Positions 1 through 12,689 of a stretch of DNA of 64,000 nt are shown piece by piece (the first letter of the stretch is position 1; every line of letters begins with the position of its first letter). The stretch spans positions 5,270,001 through 5,334,000 of the forward strand of contig OY744472.1 in the NCBI GenBank assembly GCA_963556145.1, written 5' to 3'. The stretch is from Hygrocybe punicea (taxonomy: Eukaryota; Basidiomycota; Agaricomycetes; Agaricales; Hygrophoraceae). A program made the position numbers and the translations under genes. The notes under the pieces are model-generated. The model had not been told where the DNA came from. It saw nothing but the letters and a program-made list of their open reading frames with translations, and made no database searches.

Positions 1-3000
1 TCGCAGCCCTTGAGATCAATTACTCGCTTCCTTTGTACATGTTGTGGCCGTGTTGAAGCATCTGCAAGTGCTGGCAATGGCAGCTCCGAGGTTGCAAAGG
101 CCTCTGTATTGGTTATGCCAGGGTGAGGTGTGGAAACTTGAGACATAGTCGCAGTAGGTTCTGAGGGTGGTGGTGCGTCTACAATTGTAGATGTAGTGGC
201 TCGCGACACATTGATGGCCTCCAGAATCAAATCTGAAGCATTTATGACAGGTGATTCAGTAATCTCGTCACTGTTGTCACTTATCAGTCCATCTAAGTCT
301 TCGGAGCCTGCATCAGAATCCAGCTCATGTGAGATTAATGTAGGTTCCGTGTCATTGTCGACATTCATGCGATATTAGCTCCATGCATCAGCCATCAAAA
401 ATGAATTATTGTAAATCCTCTTACCGAAGAGCCAAACGTGAGCTGTGTGCCTCAGAGATTGGCAAAGGGAATTTTCTTGACTTCAAGTTACGTTGCTTTC
501 GGATCTTCTTGAATTGAGATTTCCATGTCTTCATGAGCCCTTCCTTCTCAGAGTTGGAAACTTGAAATTGGAGCGGAAAATTGATCAACGTTAAGTTATG
601 CCAGCTGCAAAAATGTGTATCAAGGTTGTATGACCAAATTGCAGGGCTGTTGACTGGGCACAAAGGACAAATGTGAGGAGCGTTCGAGCAGGGAGATAAG
701 TCCGAAGAATTTGAAGCAATGGCATACTTGAAAGGCATCAAGTTGATGCAATTAGATTGGCTAAGATCTACACTATATCCTGCTGCTGATCCACGTCCTT
801 TCTTGAGGAAAATCAGGCAGGCTGGAGCTGGCCACAAACACAGACCACAAAGCTCACGTGAGCGATCCAAAGAGGGATCATGGAGAAGATATGCGCCCAT
901 ATGTTCCAGCACACGTTGCACCTTGGATCCTTGATTGAGTTGTGTTCATGGTCCACACTGGAAGCACATTGAATCTTCAAGGTTTTCGCCATTTACATTC
1001 AGAGCACAGGTAGCCAACTCCAGCTCACAAATGAAACATGCCTTGCCTGATTTCACATAAACTGATGCCGACTTCATAATTCAATGTGTCAAAACGTACC
1101 TGAACTCCGATATGGGAAGTATTCTGAGCGTCTCACTAGTGGAATTTGCTGAAGTTCCAGCAATGACAACTCTTGGTGAGGACTAGCGGCAATTGTAAGC
1201 AAGAAGGAGCTTGTAAAGAGATAGGTCAGTTTCCCTGGTGTTTGTATGGATACTGAGGGATTGATTGGCTGCACGAGTCTCCCAGGGACATCTTCGCAGA
1301 CCGTGTCCATGTTTGGGGACCAACTCCAATCATATTTTTGATCAGGGTCATTGTCAGTCGTGGCTCAAACAAGGTGAAGGATTTGAAAGTTGATTTTTGA
1401 TGTGCTGTCCACTAGAAGATGGAGTCCGATGTCTTGGAGGTTGTGTTCAGAGGCAAAATGGAGCCGGTTGACCTGTGCAATGGCCAGGAAAATCTGGTCC
1501 TCACAACGCACAAGGGTAGCAATAGGGTTTCCAATGCGAAGGCAGGGACCACCGAGTGGGCTGTCAAAGGAGATAATGTTGCAATCCAGAGACATTGCAC
1601 TGTTAAAACATGGCAGCTCCTGCACATGCTTCAGCCGATCCGTTGATGCACGATTGGTGCGATACATCATTCAATTTTGTAAGGCTTTTGGTTTAGTGGT
1701 TTTCTGTCCCTTGATGTAGATTTCTGCAGTCGTAGCACCACATGGACTTTCCTCAGCTATTGCATCCTCCATATTGCCTTGATGGGTATAAGAAGTCACC
1801 ACACAGTGATGACCTGGGTCTGGTTCTGCATGACCACTTATAGCAGGCTCAGAATGAGATTCCGATGCCGACAAACTGGCCAACTCGGAGCAGTCCATTT
1901 CTTCATCGAGATCGCGCTGATTGACCAGGATCTCAGCAAATGGCGAGAGGATATCCACACCCACTGTGTGAGAGAGCTGCTTGAGGGCTGCATCTGCATC
2001 AGGGATGAGCTCTACTGCCCTACGTTGACCTAGTAACCAACATGTATGCAGGTTGACCGACTCAACTTCCACTCTACCTCGCCACGAAGCTGGATTGATG
2101 TGATCAACCTTGGCACTAACATCACCAGAGTCCTTTGTGATAGCAGGGAGATGGAGACATCAAGGGCCATGGTCCCATTCCAGATGTATTGACAGGATGA
2201 CTCCGACCTCAGTCAATCCCGATGCTTGACTTCCAAGCTGCAAAAGGTCAACATTGGAATCAGTGGTTCGGATGAGGCCAAATAAAGACTCTAGTCGATC
2301 TGTTCCAAGTTGAATTACATAGAACTTGCCCTTGGGATCATCAACCTTGCATTTTGCCATGCAAAAGTAAACATTTTTGATCATCACCGTGATGTCGACA
2401 TAGGATTGATTGGGCATAAATCGTGTGCGAGCTGAGTTGTCAGTGTAGAGATAAAGAGCAATGTGTGCAGCTGCACTTAAGTGAATGAGCTGCTCGTCGA
2501 GGTCAAGATCCACGGAAATGTATGCCATGGCAAGATGGTATGCAAATTGGCCATAAATGTGCAAGGCCTCTCGAGCATGTGAAAACCCTGGGCTTGCAGT
2601 GGAGGGAGCAGGAGGGAGCGACCAAATCTCCTTCAGGAGAGAAAACCCCAGAACAACATCTCGTTTGTCATTTGGGTTCATTAAAGTGTTGAGTCGGCAT
2701 GATGATACGCCATTGGATTGCAGCTGCACCCTAAGAATGGCCGGGGTTATGCAAAAGCCCCGAATGACGATTCCTTTATTGCGCATCATAAGATTCCATT
2801 GACATTTGAATATATGTTTGAAATCTTTGTCGGCAGTAATGTCATCGTTGCCCACCAGGAGATTCATAAATTCGAGATTGCAAGTGTGAGGGTAAATGGG
2901 AGACTGCGGACTCAAGATGGATTTCATGGTGATGGGAACGAGCGCATCACCACGCTTGGACTCCCCATTAGATGCAATGCAGACTGTTCGGTAAACTGTA

Positions 3001-5791
3001 CCATGGTGGACTTTGTTTTCAGCTGCCATTAGGACAGTGGCAATGACTTTGGCGTGTTGAATGCCAGTTTCCTTTTTGCAGGTACCTGATATAAGAATGG
3101 GACGTGCACAATATTCCCAGGGATTGGCAGACAGGGTACCAAGGGCACCAACAGTAGCCTAAGGTTGTCTCAAGCACACAATGTCAGAATATTGGTTGTG
3201 TGATCTTAGTGCACTCAAATGCTCACCTCACATGCTAGATGCACCTCCCCACTGTCTAACGCGTTGCAAAAAAGGTCGAGCTCTCTTTCAGTGCAAAACT
3301 CAAGTGGGATGGTATGGCTGTGTTCCCAGCATGCACCAAGAAAACGATTGGTTTGGTCATCCCATCGGGGTCACTTTTCCACCGCAATTTCATCCAGCAT
3401 CAAGACCTGGTGCACAACCTGCGCTTGCTGGGGGAGGTCATTATGGAGAGCAGATAAGGTGCCGAAACATGCTGTAATATTCTGTTCCACTTCAGTGACA
3501 GATGGGGTTGAGGAGGAGACAATAAGTGGTTGAACAACAGTGTTTCGCCTGGCAGTTGTCACACTTGGGAGCGACATAGATCTGTGTGCAAATTCAGCAA
3601 CATGCAAACCTCCAATGTGACGGCGAGTTCGGTTGTAGACCCGAATGGGAATCTACGGAAAGGGTGATCAGCTAAGAAGTGATCAGAGGAGTTTATTGTC
3701 TATAGTCTAGTCAATCCAACCTGAATCCAGGGTTCTGGATCAGAGGGGAAGTGAAGGGAGTGGAGTACGAAGACTAATATAGAGGCGATACAAAGCGAGG
3801 ACTAAGAAGTAGAACTGAAGGGGAGCGATAACCTGTATTTTCTATATGATGGGATATGATGGGATATGATATGGTTGTAGTATAAGGGTACATCTTTTAT
3901 ACTACTGGGAGAGATCCTGTGCTCTAGTAACTATGTACTACAACTGAAGGCTGTAACTGATAGGAGAGGAGTGGAGCGGAGTATAGGAGGAATGATGCTA
4001 TGTACTAAGTAACGGGAAACGAAGATATATCATATGTAACTATATACGTACTGATTCCGGGTCGTTAGAGACATCGCATCTTGAGTATGAACGATTCCGG
4101 AGGCGGAATCCGGAGCGGAATCGACGGAAAGGACCGGAATCGGGCGGAATCGACGATACGTGAGTGGGAATGGATGGGGACGAAGTGGGATATGAAGAGG
4201 ATTCGGGTCCAGAGGGCTCGGAGCCTCTACACCGAGGCGGAGCATAACAATTGACTGCATGATGTCCTCTTCTGTGTATCCCTTCGGATGATATAGCTTT
4301 AGTGCTGCCTGTTCATACTCTCTAATGAGTCCACGAATGCCAGTATGGTTGGTCAAACCAGCTTGAACTAGCGACGCAACCTGTTCAACCTTGCCACTAG
4401 CAACAGCAATTATCCATTGCTTGTGATCTTCTAGCATCACTGCCTTTCCAACCAGTTTGCGGGTGTCATTGAGTTTTGCAAATCGCAACTGCTGAACCTG
4501 GTCTGCCTTGCGCCGAAGAAGTGTGATGAGACCACCAATTGGATGGTATGCAAGAGGTGTGCTCTCATGCACTCCATGCTCTATGTGCTCGACAATGCCT
4601 TCATATAGAGTGTTAGACTTCAAGTCTCGACATGAACTACAGACCTTCTCATCTGCCACAACTCATTTTGAACACGATTTGGCTTGTAGGAAGAAATCCT
4701 TGTTGATTGATTGGTAGTTCCACGGAATAGGCTGCTCATTGTGAAGGGCAAATGGATAAGAGGTATGTGGATTTTTACCAGGAGGGAAGGATAGGATGAT
4801 TCCATAGCAAGGGGTCTCCAATGGTTTCTGTGCTGAATGGTCGTGAGTCACCAGTGTTGAAGAAACAAGTATGTTTGCCTCAGATTGATCAATTTCATCC
4901 ACGTCAATGATTTCAGGAGTTGAGGTCATAGAATTCAAAGGAAATCTTGTCACAACCAGTGAGTTTACATTTTGTCAAGATTCGGATTACGCACTCGGAG
5001 TTGATTGCTGCAAGAAGTATTCCAATCTTTCCTTCTAACAGAGCACCCTTTAGACCATGGTGCATAACAAAATACTCAACAAACTTGTAAAAGCCATCTA
5101 ATTCATACTGCCCACGTCGTGCCAATCCATCCAGCTGGAAATTGTCCAAATTCGACCCCCAATCAAATGCTCTCTTCATCATTGGATTCAGGATATCTTC
5201 CCAATCGTCTAATTGGGTAGCTATTAAAGTCCCTGGGTCACTGGAGAAGACCGCTAATGGATGATCTTCCCCGCAGGAGGGGCACTTTGGGGGATTTGTT
5301 TCATTCCCTTGGCGAGATCATTAAGAAGTGCTTTGGCAACCGTGCAAAGTGAGATGGATGGCGATTGGGATGTAGGAATGGGGCATGATGGGAGTGGTAC
5401 ATTCTTTGCTATCTGTACTATTGGTGCTGACACCAGCACAGTGGGATTGACCATTGGTTCTTGGACAAGGGGCGGTGCCAACACTGTCAATGGGTTGGGC
5501 ACTGGACATGACCCAAAGAATGTGAGTAAAGATCCATCCGTCTTTCTGTCCTGCTTTCTAAACTACTACCTTCCCTTCACTGAAGCATAGCTGCTGCAGC
5601 TTGACAGGCTTTAGATTTACGATGGATTTTCATGTTTTTGGGGCTGCCTGTGCCTACCCAGATATCTTTGCCACAGTCTGGGCATGGAATTTGAGTGTCT
5701 GAGGTATATTTCGGTGTTCCACTGTTCCCAAGGTATGACTCAAGCAATATGAACAACAGTTTCAATGACTTACCCTGTTTTCTTAGCCATG
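1..5791 (-). pseudogene. broken multi-exon gene, basidiomycete zinc-finger/transposase-like family
   Basis: A many-exon minus-strand gene running off the left edge. The start codon is probably 5791-5789, followed by a short first exon (MAKKTG), a GTAAGT intron and a Cys/His segment with a CPDC motif (about 5610-5720). Further coding blocks lie at about 5500-4950, 4950-4232, 3633-3210, 3159-2160, 2072-1365, 1310-1089, 1075-945 and 921-424, and a Ser/Thr/acidic block at 372-1. Motifs include LDEIAVEK then RWDD (about 3340-3390), GTDRLESLFGLIR (about 2240-2290), and CGLC / CPLC with spaced His (about 640-860). The order resembles a large Agaricomycete family of hypothetical proteins; the acidic-start block and the DRLESLFG..R segment recall P-element/THAP9-type transposases, which is inference. 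Decay is visible: an in-frame TGA near 3366 after VEK, a probable frameshift near 5255, and a 598-bp LTR-like insertion at 3634-4231. Exon borders are approximate. Confidence 0.6.
3634..4231. mobile_element. solo LTR-like insertion, distant family-A relative
   Basis: The segment starts TGTAGA and ends CTCTACA, the same ends as the family-A LTRs elsewhere in the window. Its terminal CAGAGGG...CCTCTACA and the internal ttttatactactggg segment resemble their counterparts. It separates two coding blocks of the minus-strand gene (the block ending MLRLG and the block beginning RRHIGGLHVAEF). No target duplication is obvious: the left flank is CGGT and the right flank CCGA. The interior is dense in CCGGA/GGAATC words. 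Boundaries are supported by ends only. Confidence 0.5.
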
Positions 5792-5829
5792 TCGCACAGT
5801 TACTTTGATGAACTGCCTGTGACTCAAGC

Positions 5830-6009
5830 TCAAGACTATATCATGTTTTGCAGGCCACCTTCATGGCCACCAACGACGTCTATTGTTATGTGTACCATAG
5901 TTGTATACAGAGTGTAAACCCAGTCAAAAAAACCCAGTATACCAAAAAAAATGAACTTGAGGTGTGAACCCCCCCTCCCTATGTCAGGTGTGGCATTTGG
6001 GTTCCGCCA
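5830..6009. other. spacer upstream of the minus-strand gene
   Basis: Non-coding sequence between the first exon of the minus-strand gene and the inverted-repeat arm. It contains the words AACCCAGT and GTATAC repeated near 5915-5945, as in subterminal regions of other repeats here. No gene seen. Confidence 0.4.
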
Positions 6010-6625
6010 CCGCCTTGGGGAGGGTAGCAGGGCAACGCAGAAAGGTAGAGGAGGGTGGCAGTGTGGCACAGAAGGGTGGGGGTGGGTAGCAAAGTGACAG
6101 GGAAGAGTAGGGAAGGTCAGGATGGGATGGGGATGCTAAGTTGGGCGCTGTGGGTATGTGAGGGTGGATTTCACAGTAAGGTAAGGTAACACTTAAATTT
6201 CGACACAAAGTTTGACCAACCGATGCATAATGGGCTCGAGAGAAGTGAGAGGGGTGGATCGAGGCAAAAGTTTGTGTGAGAGACCTGGTTGAAGTTGAAA
6301 TGAGGACCGGAGGCGCGAGATTGTCTGTGCAGACACGTGGTTGCAATGGGCTGGAATAACACATACATTTGACAGTTTTAACGCGTGAGTTTGGATGAGC
6401 CCATAGCTGAACAAGGCCAGAAGTGTATGAAAAGTTGCGAATGCTCGGTGGGGTGGGGGGTGCAGGGGCATGAAGCTTAGCAGTGGATTTTTGCTGAAAT
6501 GTGACCAGGAGGCTTTTGAGCTATCATATACTGTTTTGAACCAGGCTGATACCTGTGTTGGTCATCGGACAAGAGTGAATGGGCAAGATTAAAAAAGTAC
6601 GCACCAGGTTGTGACCTTCAGGTGC
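6010..6625 (-). repeat. left arm of a ~600-bp inverted repeat
   Basis: The reverse complement matches 12690-13288 with only scattered differences; a 92-residue open frame is shared almost unchanged by both copies. The outer border is near GGGAGGGTAGCAGG and the inner border near AGGTTGTGACCTTCA. The arms enclose about 6 kb holding the alpha-kinase and integrase-like pseudogenes. I found no terminal motif or target duplication, so this may be two dispersed copies in opposite orientation rather than transposon ends. Confidence 0.75.
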
Positions 6626-6675
6626 TGGGCTGATGTGGCAAGCAGAACTCCAAACATTGTCCAAACTCGGTGACC

Positions 6676-9600
6676 ATGTCCACTTCCAACTTCGCCGAAT
6701 TTACCACTGGTGCTGATAAAAGGCTGGTTTGCCAGCACTGCAAAGAGTCATTTATTACTGGCACTGAGCTCTTCTACATGCAAGATCAAACACCTGGTCA
6801 TCCAGGGAAGTGGCTGTGTGCAGGCTGTTGCATATATCATATTGAGAAATCAGCAACTTTGACTTGTGAACATACTCAAGGTATATAGTTTCGTGGTTGC
6901 CGAGGTTGACTCTGATTGAGGTTGGATCACAGTGAGGCAGATCACTCCAGTTGCTGGGCTCAGTGACCAGGTCCCCAATTGGCAGGCCAGTTCCAATGTC
7001 CATACAGCTGTTGCTGCTGCTCAATGAGAAGGTTAAATTGTGTTTTATCTTGACTGGATTTTCAGCTGAATGTCATTGGTTACTGACAAGGTGTATCCCA
7101 TCTGTCTCGGGTTGGGCATTTCCCAATGCTCTGGGTTAGCAATAGTTCGCAAGTTCAGCAAAGCCTTCAAATTGCATGCCAGCAGCCATGGCCAATGAGG
7201 AGTACGGTTCCCAGGCCAGGCCCAATTGTTATGCCTCATGCTCCAGAGATCCTGAATTTCCTAGCAGATGTTCCAGTACAGCCTGGATATCAGGAGGCTC
7301 ATAAGTTGTACAATTGTATGTGCAATTATTTTGCTAGCCATGCCTTTAACTCGAATAACTTTGAGTTGGTGGTCGTCAAAGTCTCCATGATGTCGTTGAA
7401 GCCGGGGAAAGCAACTGGCAAACCAGCACTGGTATCTGTACATGGCATTGTGTTTAACGTGACTAGCTGTGCTCATCACTTGCATGCAGAATATTTCTGA
7501 GACCATCAACAACATCCCTGTACACATTGGCATCAAGGACTTTAAAGATGTTTGTTTCTTAACACTCCTCCCCATCTTTGTTGGATGGTCTAAAGGTGCT
7601 GAGCTTACAATTGATGAAACAAAGCTTTGAATAAAGAATTGGGTTGAACTCAGGCCATTGCCTGGTGGGCTTGATGTTGATGCGATTGCAGCAAAGTTTT
7701 TTGTAGCCTGAGGAAAATACAAGACAGTCCAGTTTTATGCTGGTAAAGGAATCGAACTATATCTTGAACTCGCATATGAAAAGTTATTGGATATCCTTCA
7801 GCACCTTGAAGAGATGGAGGACGACAAGGTGAACTATCCTCAAGAGTACTGTAGTTTGCAGCTCATAACCCCATATTCTTTTAGCCGGCACCTGTGTACA
7901 AGCCTCTTATGATTCTGCTGCCCACATCTACCCTAGAGCCAAGTGAACAGGATGACCTTATTCCCCTGCCCATGCCTACCATGGAGTGGAGTGAACAGGA
8001 TGCCATGTCTACCATGGAGCAGAGAAAACAGGATCTGGATGGGCTTGAAGGCTCTCCCATCCCTTCTAGCCTCTTTTCCGAGGAAAGGGGAGGAACATGC
8101 AAACATCATCTATCAGTAAGATCTATCAGTAGTTTCTCTATATCTAATGACAATAACACGCTCTTCAGAAGATGAGCATCAAGTCACCTTCTTGCAACAA
8201 ACCGCCCAAACCAGGTACACCTCTGCAAACTGTGTGGCACCACGTGTTCCATCTCCAGAATCTCCTACACCCACAGTATCTCGGGATTCTGGCTTGTTGA
8301 GTGCTGCAAATGTATGACGAGCACTTCGAGCTCGAAAACAGTAACTTCTCTTTGTATGTATCTTTAGATGTCTATCTCTTACAATCACTCACAAACTACA
8401 TAGTGAACACAATTTCCATTAAATGTACTCTATCCAACAAGTGCTTCGACATTTGAAAGCCTTGTTTCGCATGCATGAGCTTTTGATGCTATTAGAGACT
8501 GTGTTGGTCCTGTTACAGTTGATGTCATATTTGACCCCCAAGCTCCTGCAAGATATGGCAGTTTCAAGAAGGCGACTATCGGCCATACAAGCCGCACCAT
8601 TATTGGTTTGTCCCACTTTATCTGTCTTAAACAATGCTGGTATCAAAGTACTGACTTGGAACAACAGTTTATATATCACAATGCTACACAAGTCATGAGG
8701 CTCAGCACCAAGATCAACTGTTTAAGATAGATGCCACCAGGAACCAGCACCCATTATATAAGCCAATAATTGACCATCTACCATGTCTTATACTATCCAC
8801 ATCAATAGTCTTTTCACTAATATCATTGCTGGAAATGGTAGGGATATGTCTGGATTTGTGCTTTTAGGAGACAGGTTCTTTATATTCCAGGAATTGGGCA
8901 GGTTATTACCAAATTAAGAAACTTTTCAATAAATGTTTCCAAATCACTTTTCACATGGATTGCCAGAGTTTTGAAAAATTGGAGCATACATTTGGCCGCT
9001 TATGTAATACATCACGTGACCTGGAAGAGGGACTGGCCCGATAGGACAGGCCAGAACTCAATCACCTGATGGGGAAACTGTCCAAAGCTCATTCTATGTG
9101 CTTGAATAATCTCAAAAATGCCTCTTCCAAGTCCAGAGATGAAGCAGCTTCATCCAACTCTGGGAGTGACTCTGATTATCTGCCAGGAATCCAGAGTTCA
9201 GGTTCTGATTCTGAAAGTGAAGTTAACAGTTGTGATTTATTTCGGCCTATTCACAGGGATTAGCAGGGGCTGAGGCTACATGGGCCAATCAGAAGTATCA
9301 TGGACATTGTATGCTACCAGCCAGTATGATTGCTGAAGTAAAAAGGTCTATCCTACAGTGGTAGTACATATATATTCCTGATTTTGCTGGACAAAATCAA
9401 CATTTGGCCGTGGGAATGTCACATGATTGTATTACACAAGGGTGCTGGTTCCTGGTGGTGTCTATCTTACTATGGGCATTGGCTCTAATAAAACTTGTCT
9501 AGGAATTTATTGACAAGTACATTCAGGTCCATGACAAACCAGCATTCAAAATCTCCCAAATGTGTTTCATCGAGACAGCCCTTGCTGTGCTTGAGAATAG

Positions 9601-10136
9601 CACTCACAGTACATATATGATGGAAGAAGTCATCAATGAAATAGCAGACGGAGCTTTCGTCAAGTATATCGGGAACAGTTCTGCCAAGCCTTTGAGCCAT
9701 CTTCAAGGTGATGCTGCTCATTGTGCTGAATTTCTTGTCTTCTGCCAGCATGTACAATACCTGAAGATGAGGGGTAATGCTTTTATTGGAGATTTCCAAG
9801 GTACATTTCATGATTGGGCAATCTAAATGTGGCTCATTCAGATTTATTTCAGGTGGAAAATATCTGCTTACCGACCCTCAAATCATCACCAAACCATATG
9901 CTTTAAAATTACTCCTGTCTGGCAGACACTAATATTTATGTAGTGATGCAGGTATCATATTCTCTGATGGAAATATCCCATCCATGCATACAATGTTTCC
10001 TGAAGACCACACCTGCAACAAATTCTGCAAGTTCTTCAGCCTCAAAACACTCTCCAGCAATGTTGGAGACAGTGATCTGAATCTCAAGCCTGGATACGTA
10101 TCTCTAACAGATGCTGCACTTTATGGAAAAACGTAG
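6676..10136 (+). pseudogene. alpha-kinase (MHCK/EF2K-type) gene with N-terminal Cys motif, decayed
   Basis: Exon 1 (6676-6880) encodes a short Cys-rich domain with CQHC and CAGC pairs about 30 residues apart and ends at a GTATAT donor. Later blocks carry an alpha-kinase domain. The N-lobe block near 8540-8620 reads FDPQAPARYGSFKKA (glycine-rich loop and Lys). The block at 9495-9802 has EEVINEIADGAFVKYI, HVQYLK and GDFQG. After an intron come GKYLLTDPQI (about 9853-9885) and FSDGN...HTCNKFCKF (about 9960-10040), the usual D-x-Q-G, GNLG-like and zinc-binding Cys elements of alpha-kinases. The frame closes at TAG 10134-10136. Between exon 1 and the kinase block several stops and frame changes interrupt the reading (for example near 7035, 7630, 7710 and 8480), so it is probably dead. 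Alpha-kinases are serine/threonine kinases and are known to be expanded in some Agaricomycetes. It converges on the next gene, which ends at 10255. Confidence 0.7.
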
Positions 10137-10984
10137 AGGGATATAGTTAGCATTCGGAATGACATTTTTCTTAGATGGTCGTAGTTTCATGCAAACAGAG
10201 CTTTATTTAGAGAGAAAAAAGGCGGTGAAACAAGTGTTATATAACAGGAATTGGCTAAATGTGATCAACTAGCACCTCGTGCTCATCCTTATCCTCATCA
10301 TCAGTCTCCTCATTGGTGGTGAAATCTGCATACTCAGGTTCTGCACTGCCAGTTTCAACCAGTTCACCAATATATTGGCTTCTCGGTCCAATCACATTGG
10401 GACCATTTCGGAAGGGCTTGAGGTTTGCTAACAATGGCATTTCATTATCTTCTTCTAGCCGCCTTGCAGTCTCTTGAAACGATTCAAGGATGGTGGTCAA
10501 TTCCACACCATGATCATTGCGAAAAAGTTCCACGAGTTTATGGTAGGTGTCCCAGAAAGTCTCCAAGGAGATGACTGGTCTTCTGAGTTGAGAATAGAGT
10601 GTGTCGGCACGTTTATGAAAGGGAGGCAGCACAAGTTCAAAAATGGGATGATCTGGTGGTGCATATTCTGTTTCAATTTCATCAAGGATGTCCGGAGGAA
10701 CAGGAATCTATATAAAATACAATAAATAACATAAAATAAAATGAAGTAAAAGGATTAAATCCACCTTAAAGTCGAGGGCATCAAAGTGAGCAGGTTTAGA
10801 GCGGATCAGTGCAGGGATGCCATGTAGAAGTATCTTGTGTTTCATCAAATGTGGAGCACTCCAGTTCTTGAAATGAACCCAGTCATTGATCTCAGACTGG
10901 AGCCAGGGAATTGCCAGCCACCGAAAAATGAGACTAATAGCAATTGAGAAATATTCATAAACACATATAATAAGTACATACCTT

Positions 10985-11219
10985 TTATTGCTGTTTTCAA
11001 AATGCATGACATTTTTTGAAAAAATAAATCTTTGAAAGAACAAACATATATATTTAAGAAAATAAATCTTTGAAAGAACAAACATATATATTTAAAAAAA
11101 TAAATCTTTCAAATATATATGTTTGTTCTTTGAAAGATTTATTTTCTTAAATATATATGTTTGTCCTTTCAAAGATTTATTTTTTCAAAAAATGTCATGC
11201 ATTTTGAAAACAGCAATAA
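10985..11219. mobile_element. AT-rich palindromic foldback element
   Basis: Arms of about 110 bp are near-perfect reverse complements: TTATTGCTGTTTTC at the left and GAAAACAGCAATAA at the right. The left arm contains a tandem duplication of a ~39-bp unit ending in ACATATATATTTA. It sits at the 3' end of an integrase-like exon next to a GTATGT donor. No clear target duplication seen. Confidence 0.85.
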
Positions 11220-11694
11220 GTGGATCATTAATGTCATACCATCCATTGTGCACACCAAGCTCAAGAATATCTTCAAATCCTGGGGTGAAGTCATAACGAA
11301 AAACTGACCATTTGATTTCTGAAAGAATGTTATTATGACCTTTAGCAAAGCGATGCTGCAGCATGTCAGCAAGTGATGGATGAAGGCGATGATGGATGTG
11401 TGTGTGAGCATTTGCTACACCGCTATTCTCTGTTCCAGGATCACTCTGAGTGATTATAGGTACTCCTATAATGGAGAATAGTGGGTACAGATGAAATGTC
11501 AGTGAAATTCCCTTACCACCAATCCTCTAACACGTGTCAAGATAGTAGCAAACAATAAGTTTCGGATTTCTATTGTTCCACCAGATCCGCATCCAGTTAA
11601 TTTCACCAGAGAATGCCTCAATGCCAGCATGAAGCCAGAGACCAAAGCATCCCCATTTGTCATGCTGGTCCTGCAGCCATACGTCATTCACACC

Positions 11695-11899
11695 TAGTGT
11701 TGCCTCAACTCAGCTGGTCAGAAAAAGCTGATCCTGGTTCTGATTTTTTGGTGCACAACCAGCTCTCTCACACAGGTTGATATTTTCTAGCTATGGTCTA
11801 TAGCTAGAAAATATCAACCTGTGTGAGAGAGCTGGTTGTGCACCAAAAAATCAGAACCAGGATCAGCTTTTTCTGACCAGCTGAGTTGAGGCAACACTA
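11695..11899. mobile_element. 205-bp hAT-type hairpin MITE with 8-bp TSD
   Basis: It begins TAGTGTTGCCTCAACTC and ends GAGTTGAGGCAACACTA, and the two halves are reverse complements almost throughout, around a short central loop near 11797-11805. It is flanked by the perfect 8-bp duplication TTCACACC (11687-11694 and 11900-11907), the hAT signature. Without the element and one duplicate, the integrase-like reading GVNDVW is continuous, so the insertion came after the gene was in place. Confidence 0.95.
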
Positions 11900-12400
11900 T
11901 TCACACCTGCCACCCAAAAACGTCTTTGTTTGAAACCACGGCCATGACAGGATTCAACTGCACAAGGCTCAACAGCCTTCAAGAGGCTATTGATAAGTTG
12001 TCTGTACAAAAAATCAAAAATCAAACATCAACAATGATGATGTGTATACCTTGGTACATGATCACCATGTAATTTGCGCAGTGCTTTGCAGATCATTTTG
12101 GTACCCCGAGTCAGAAAGCGTTTGCGGATCTCTAGTACTTTGTCATATATGGTTTCATGCGTGTGCCTCTGTTGACATGTTGACAATAAATTCCATGACT
12201 TGCAAAGTCGCCACAAAGTGATTACACTAGCAACAGTGAGCCCTAAAAATACTACACAAAGAAAAAATACCTAAGGCCATATTGCTCTGTATCGTAGTGA
12301 GACTTCAGGAGTTGAACAATATCCACATCCCTCAGGCCCAAATCATAATATATCGTCAATGGTCCGCGAATCTCTTCATCCGGAGCTGAATATTGGAGAA

Positions 12401-12689
12401 GGTATATCAGCTAATGGTGAAAGTACAGATGAGGAAACTTATGGCGAGGTTTGTGCTGGTTTTTTTGACGCATACGACTCGGATTCTGAGTTGTGACAAC
12501 TTGAATTGTGAGTAGTGACAACACCGCCAACAGTCAGCACTAGTCAGCTGACACGTTGAATGACTACCACCAGTTTTCCTACTACTCTTCTTTTCTAGCA
12601 CTCTCACACTCTATGGATCATTGTGAATCGCTGTTTACGCTTCGCTTGAACGATACCACCTGATGGGCATCTTTTCAACTTGAAGGTCA
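12401..12689. other. upstream segment of the integrase-like gene
   Basis: Between the first recognised exon of the integrase-like gene and the right inverted-repeat arm. An early exon could be present on the minus strand (open frame 12607-12407), but I cannot confirm it. Confidence 0.3.

Larger units (their letters stand above)
10255..12400 (-). pseudogene. integrase-core (rve-like) gene, decayed
   Basis: A minus-strand multi-exon gene. Reading in gene direction: a block with DEEIRGPLTIYYDLGLRDVD (about 12370-12290); a block matching LWRLCKSWN...RTRGTKM (about 12216-12052), ending at a GTATAC donor; an exon with KQRRFWVAGVNDVW and QDQHDKWGCFGLWLHAGIEAF (about 12000-11540); an intron GTAAGG...TATAG; then PIITQSDPGTENSGVANAHT (about 11458-11401) and GFEDILELGVHNGWYD; an intron; then LIFRWLAIPWLQ (about 10930); and a C-terminal acidic block ending at 10255. 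QSDPGTEN resembles the second catalytic Asp segment of rve integrases. It matches my memory of a basidiomycete family annotated as integrase-core proteins. Damage: an in-frame TAG after YLDTC (about 11535), a 205-bp hAT hairpin at 11695-11899 inside the GVN codons, and a 235-bp hairpin at 10985-11219 at an exon end. Confidence 0.65.

Noticed and set aside
10708..11411. Minus-strand open frames of 78-125 residues
   Set aside because: They read through an intron and the AT-rich hairpin or in the wrong frame; the recognised integrase-like reading is in another frame.
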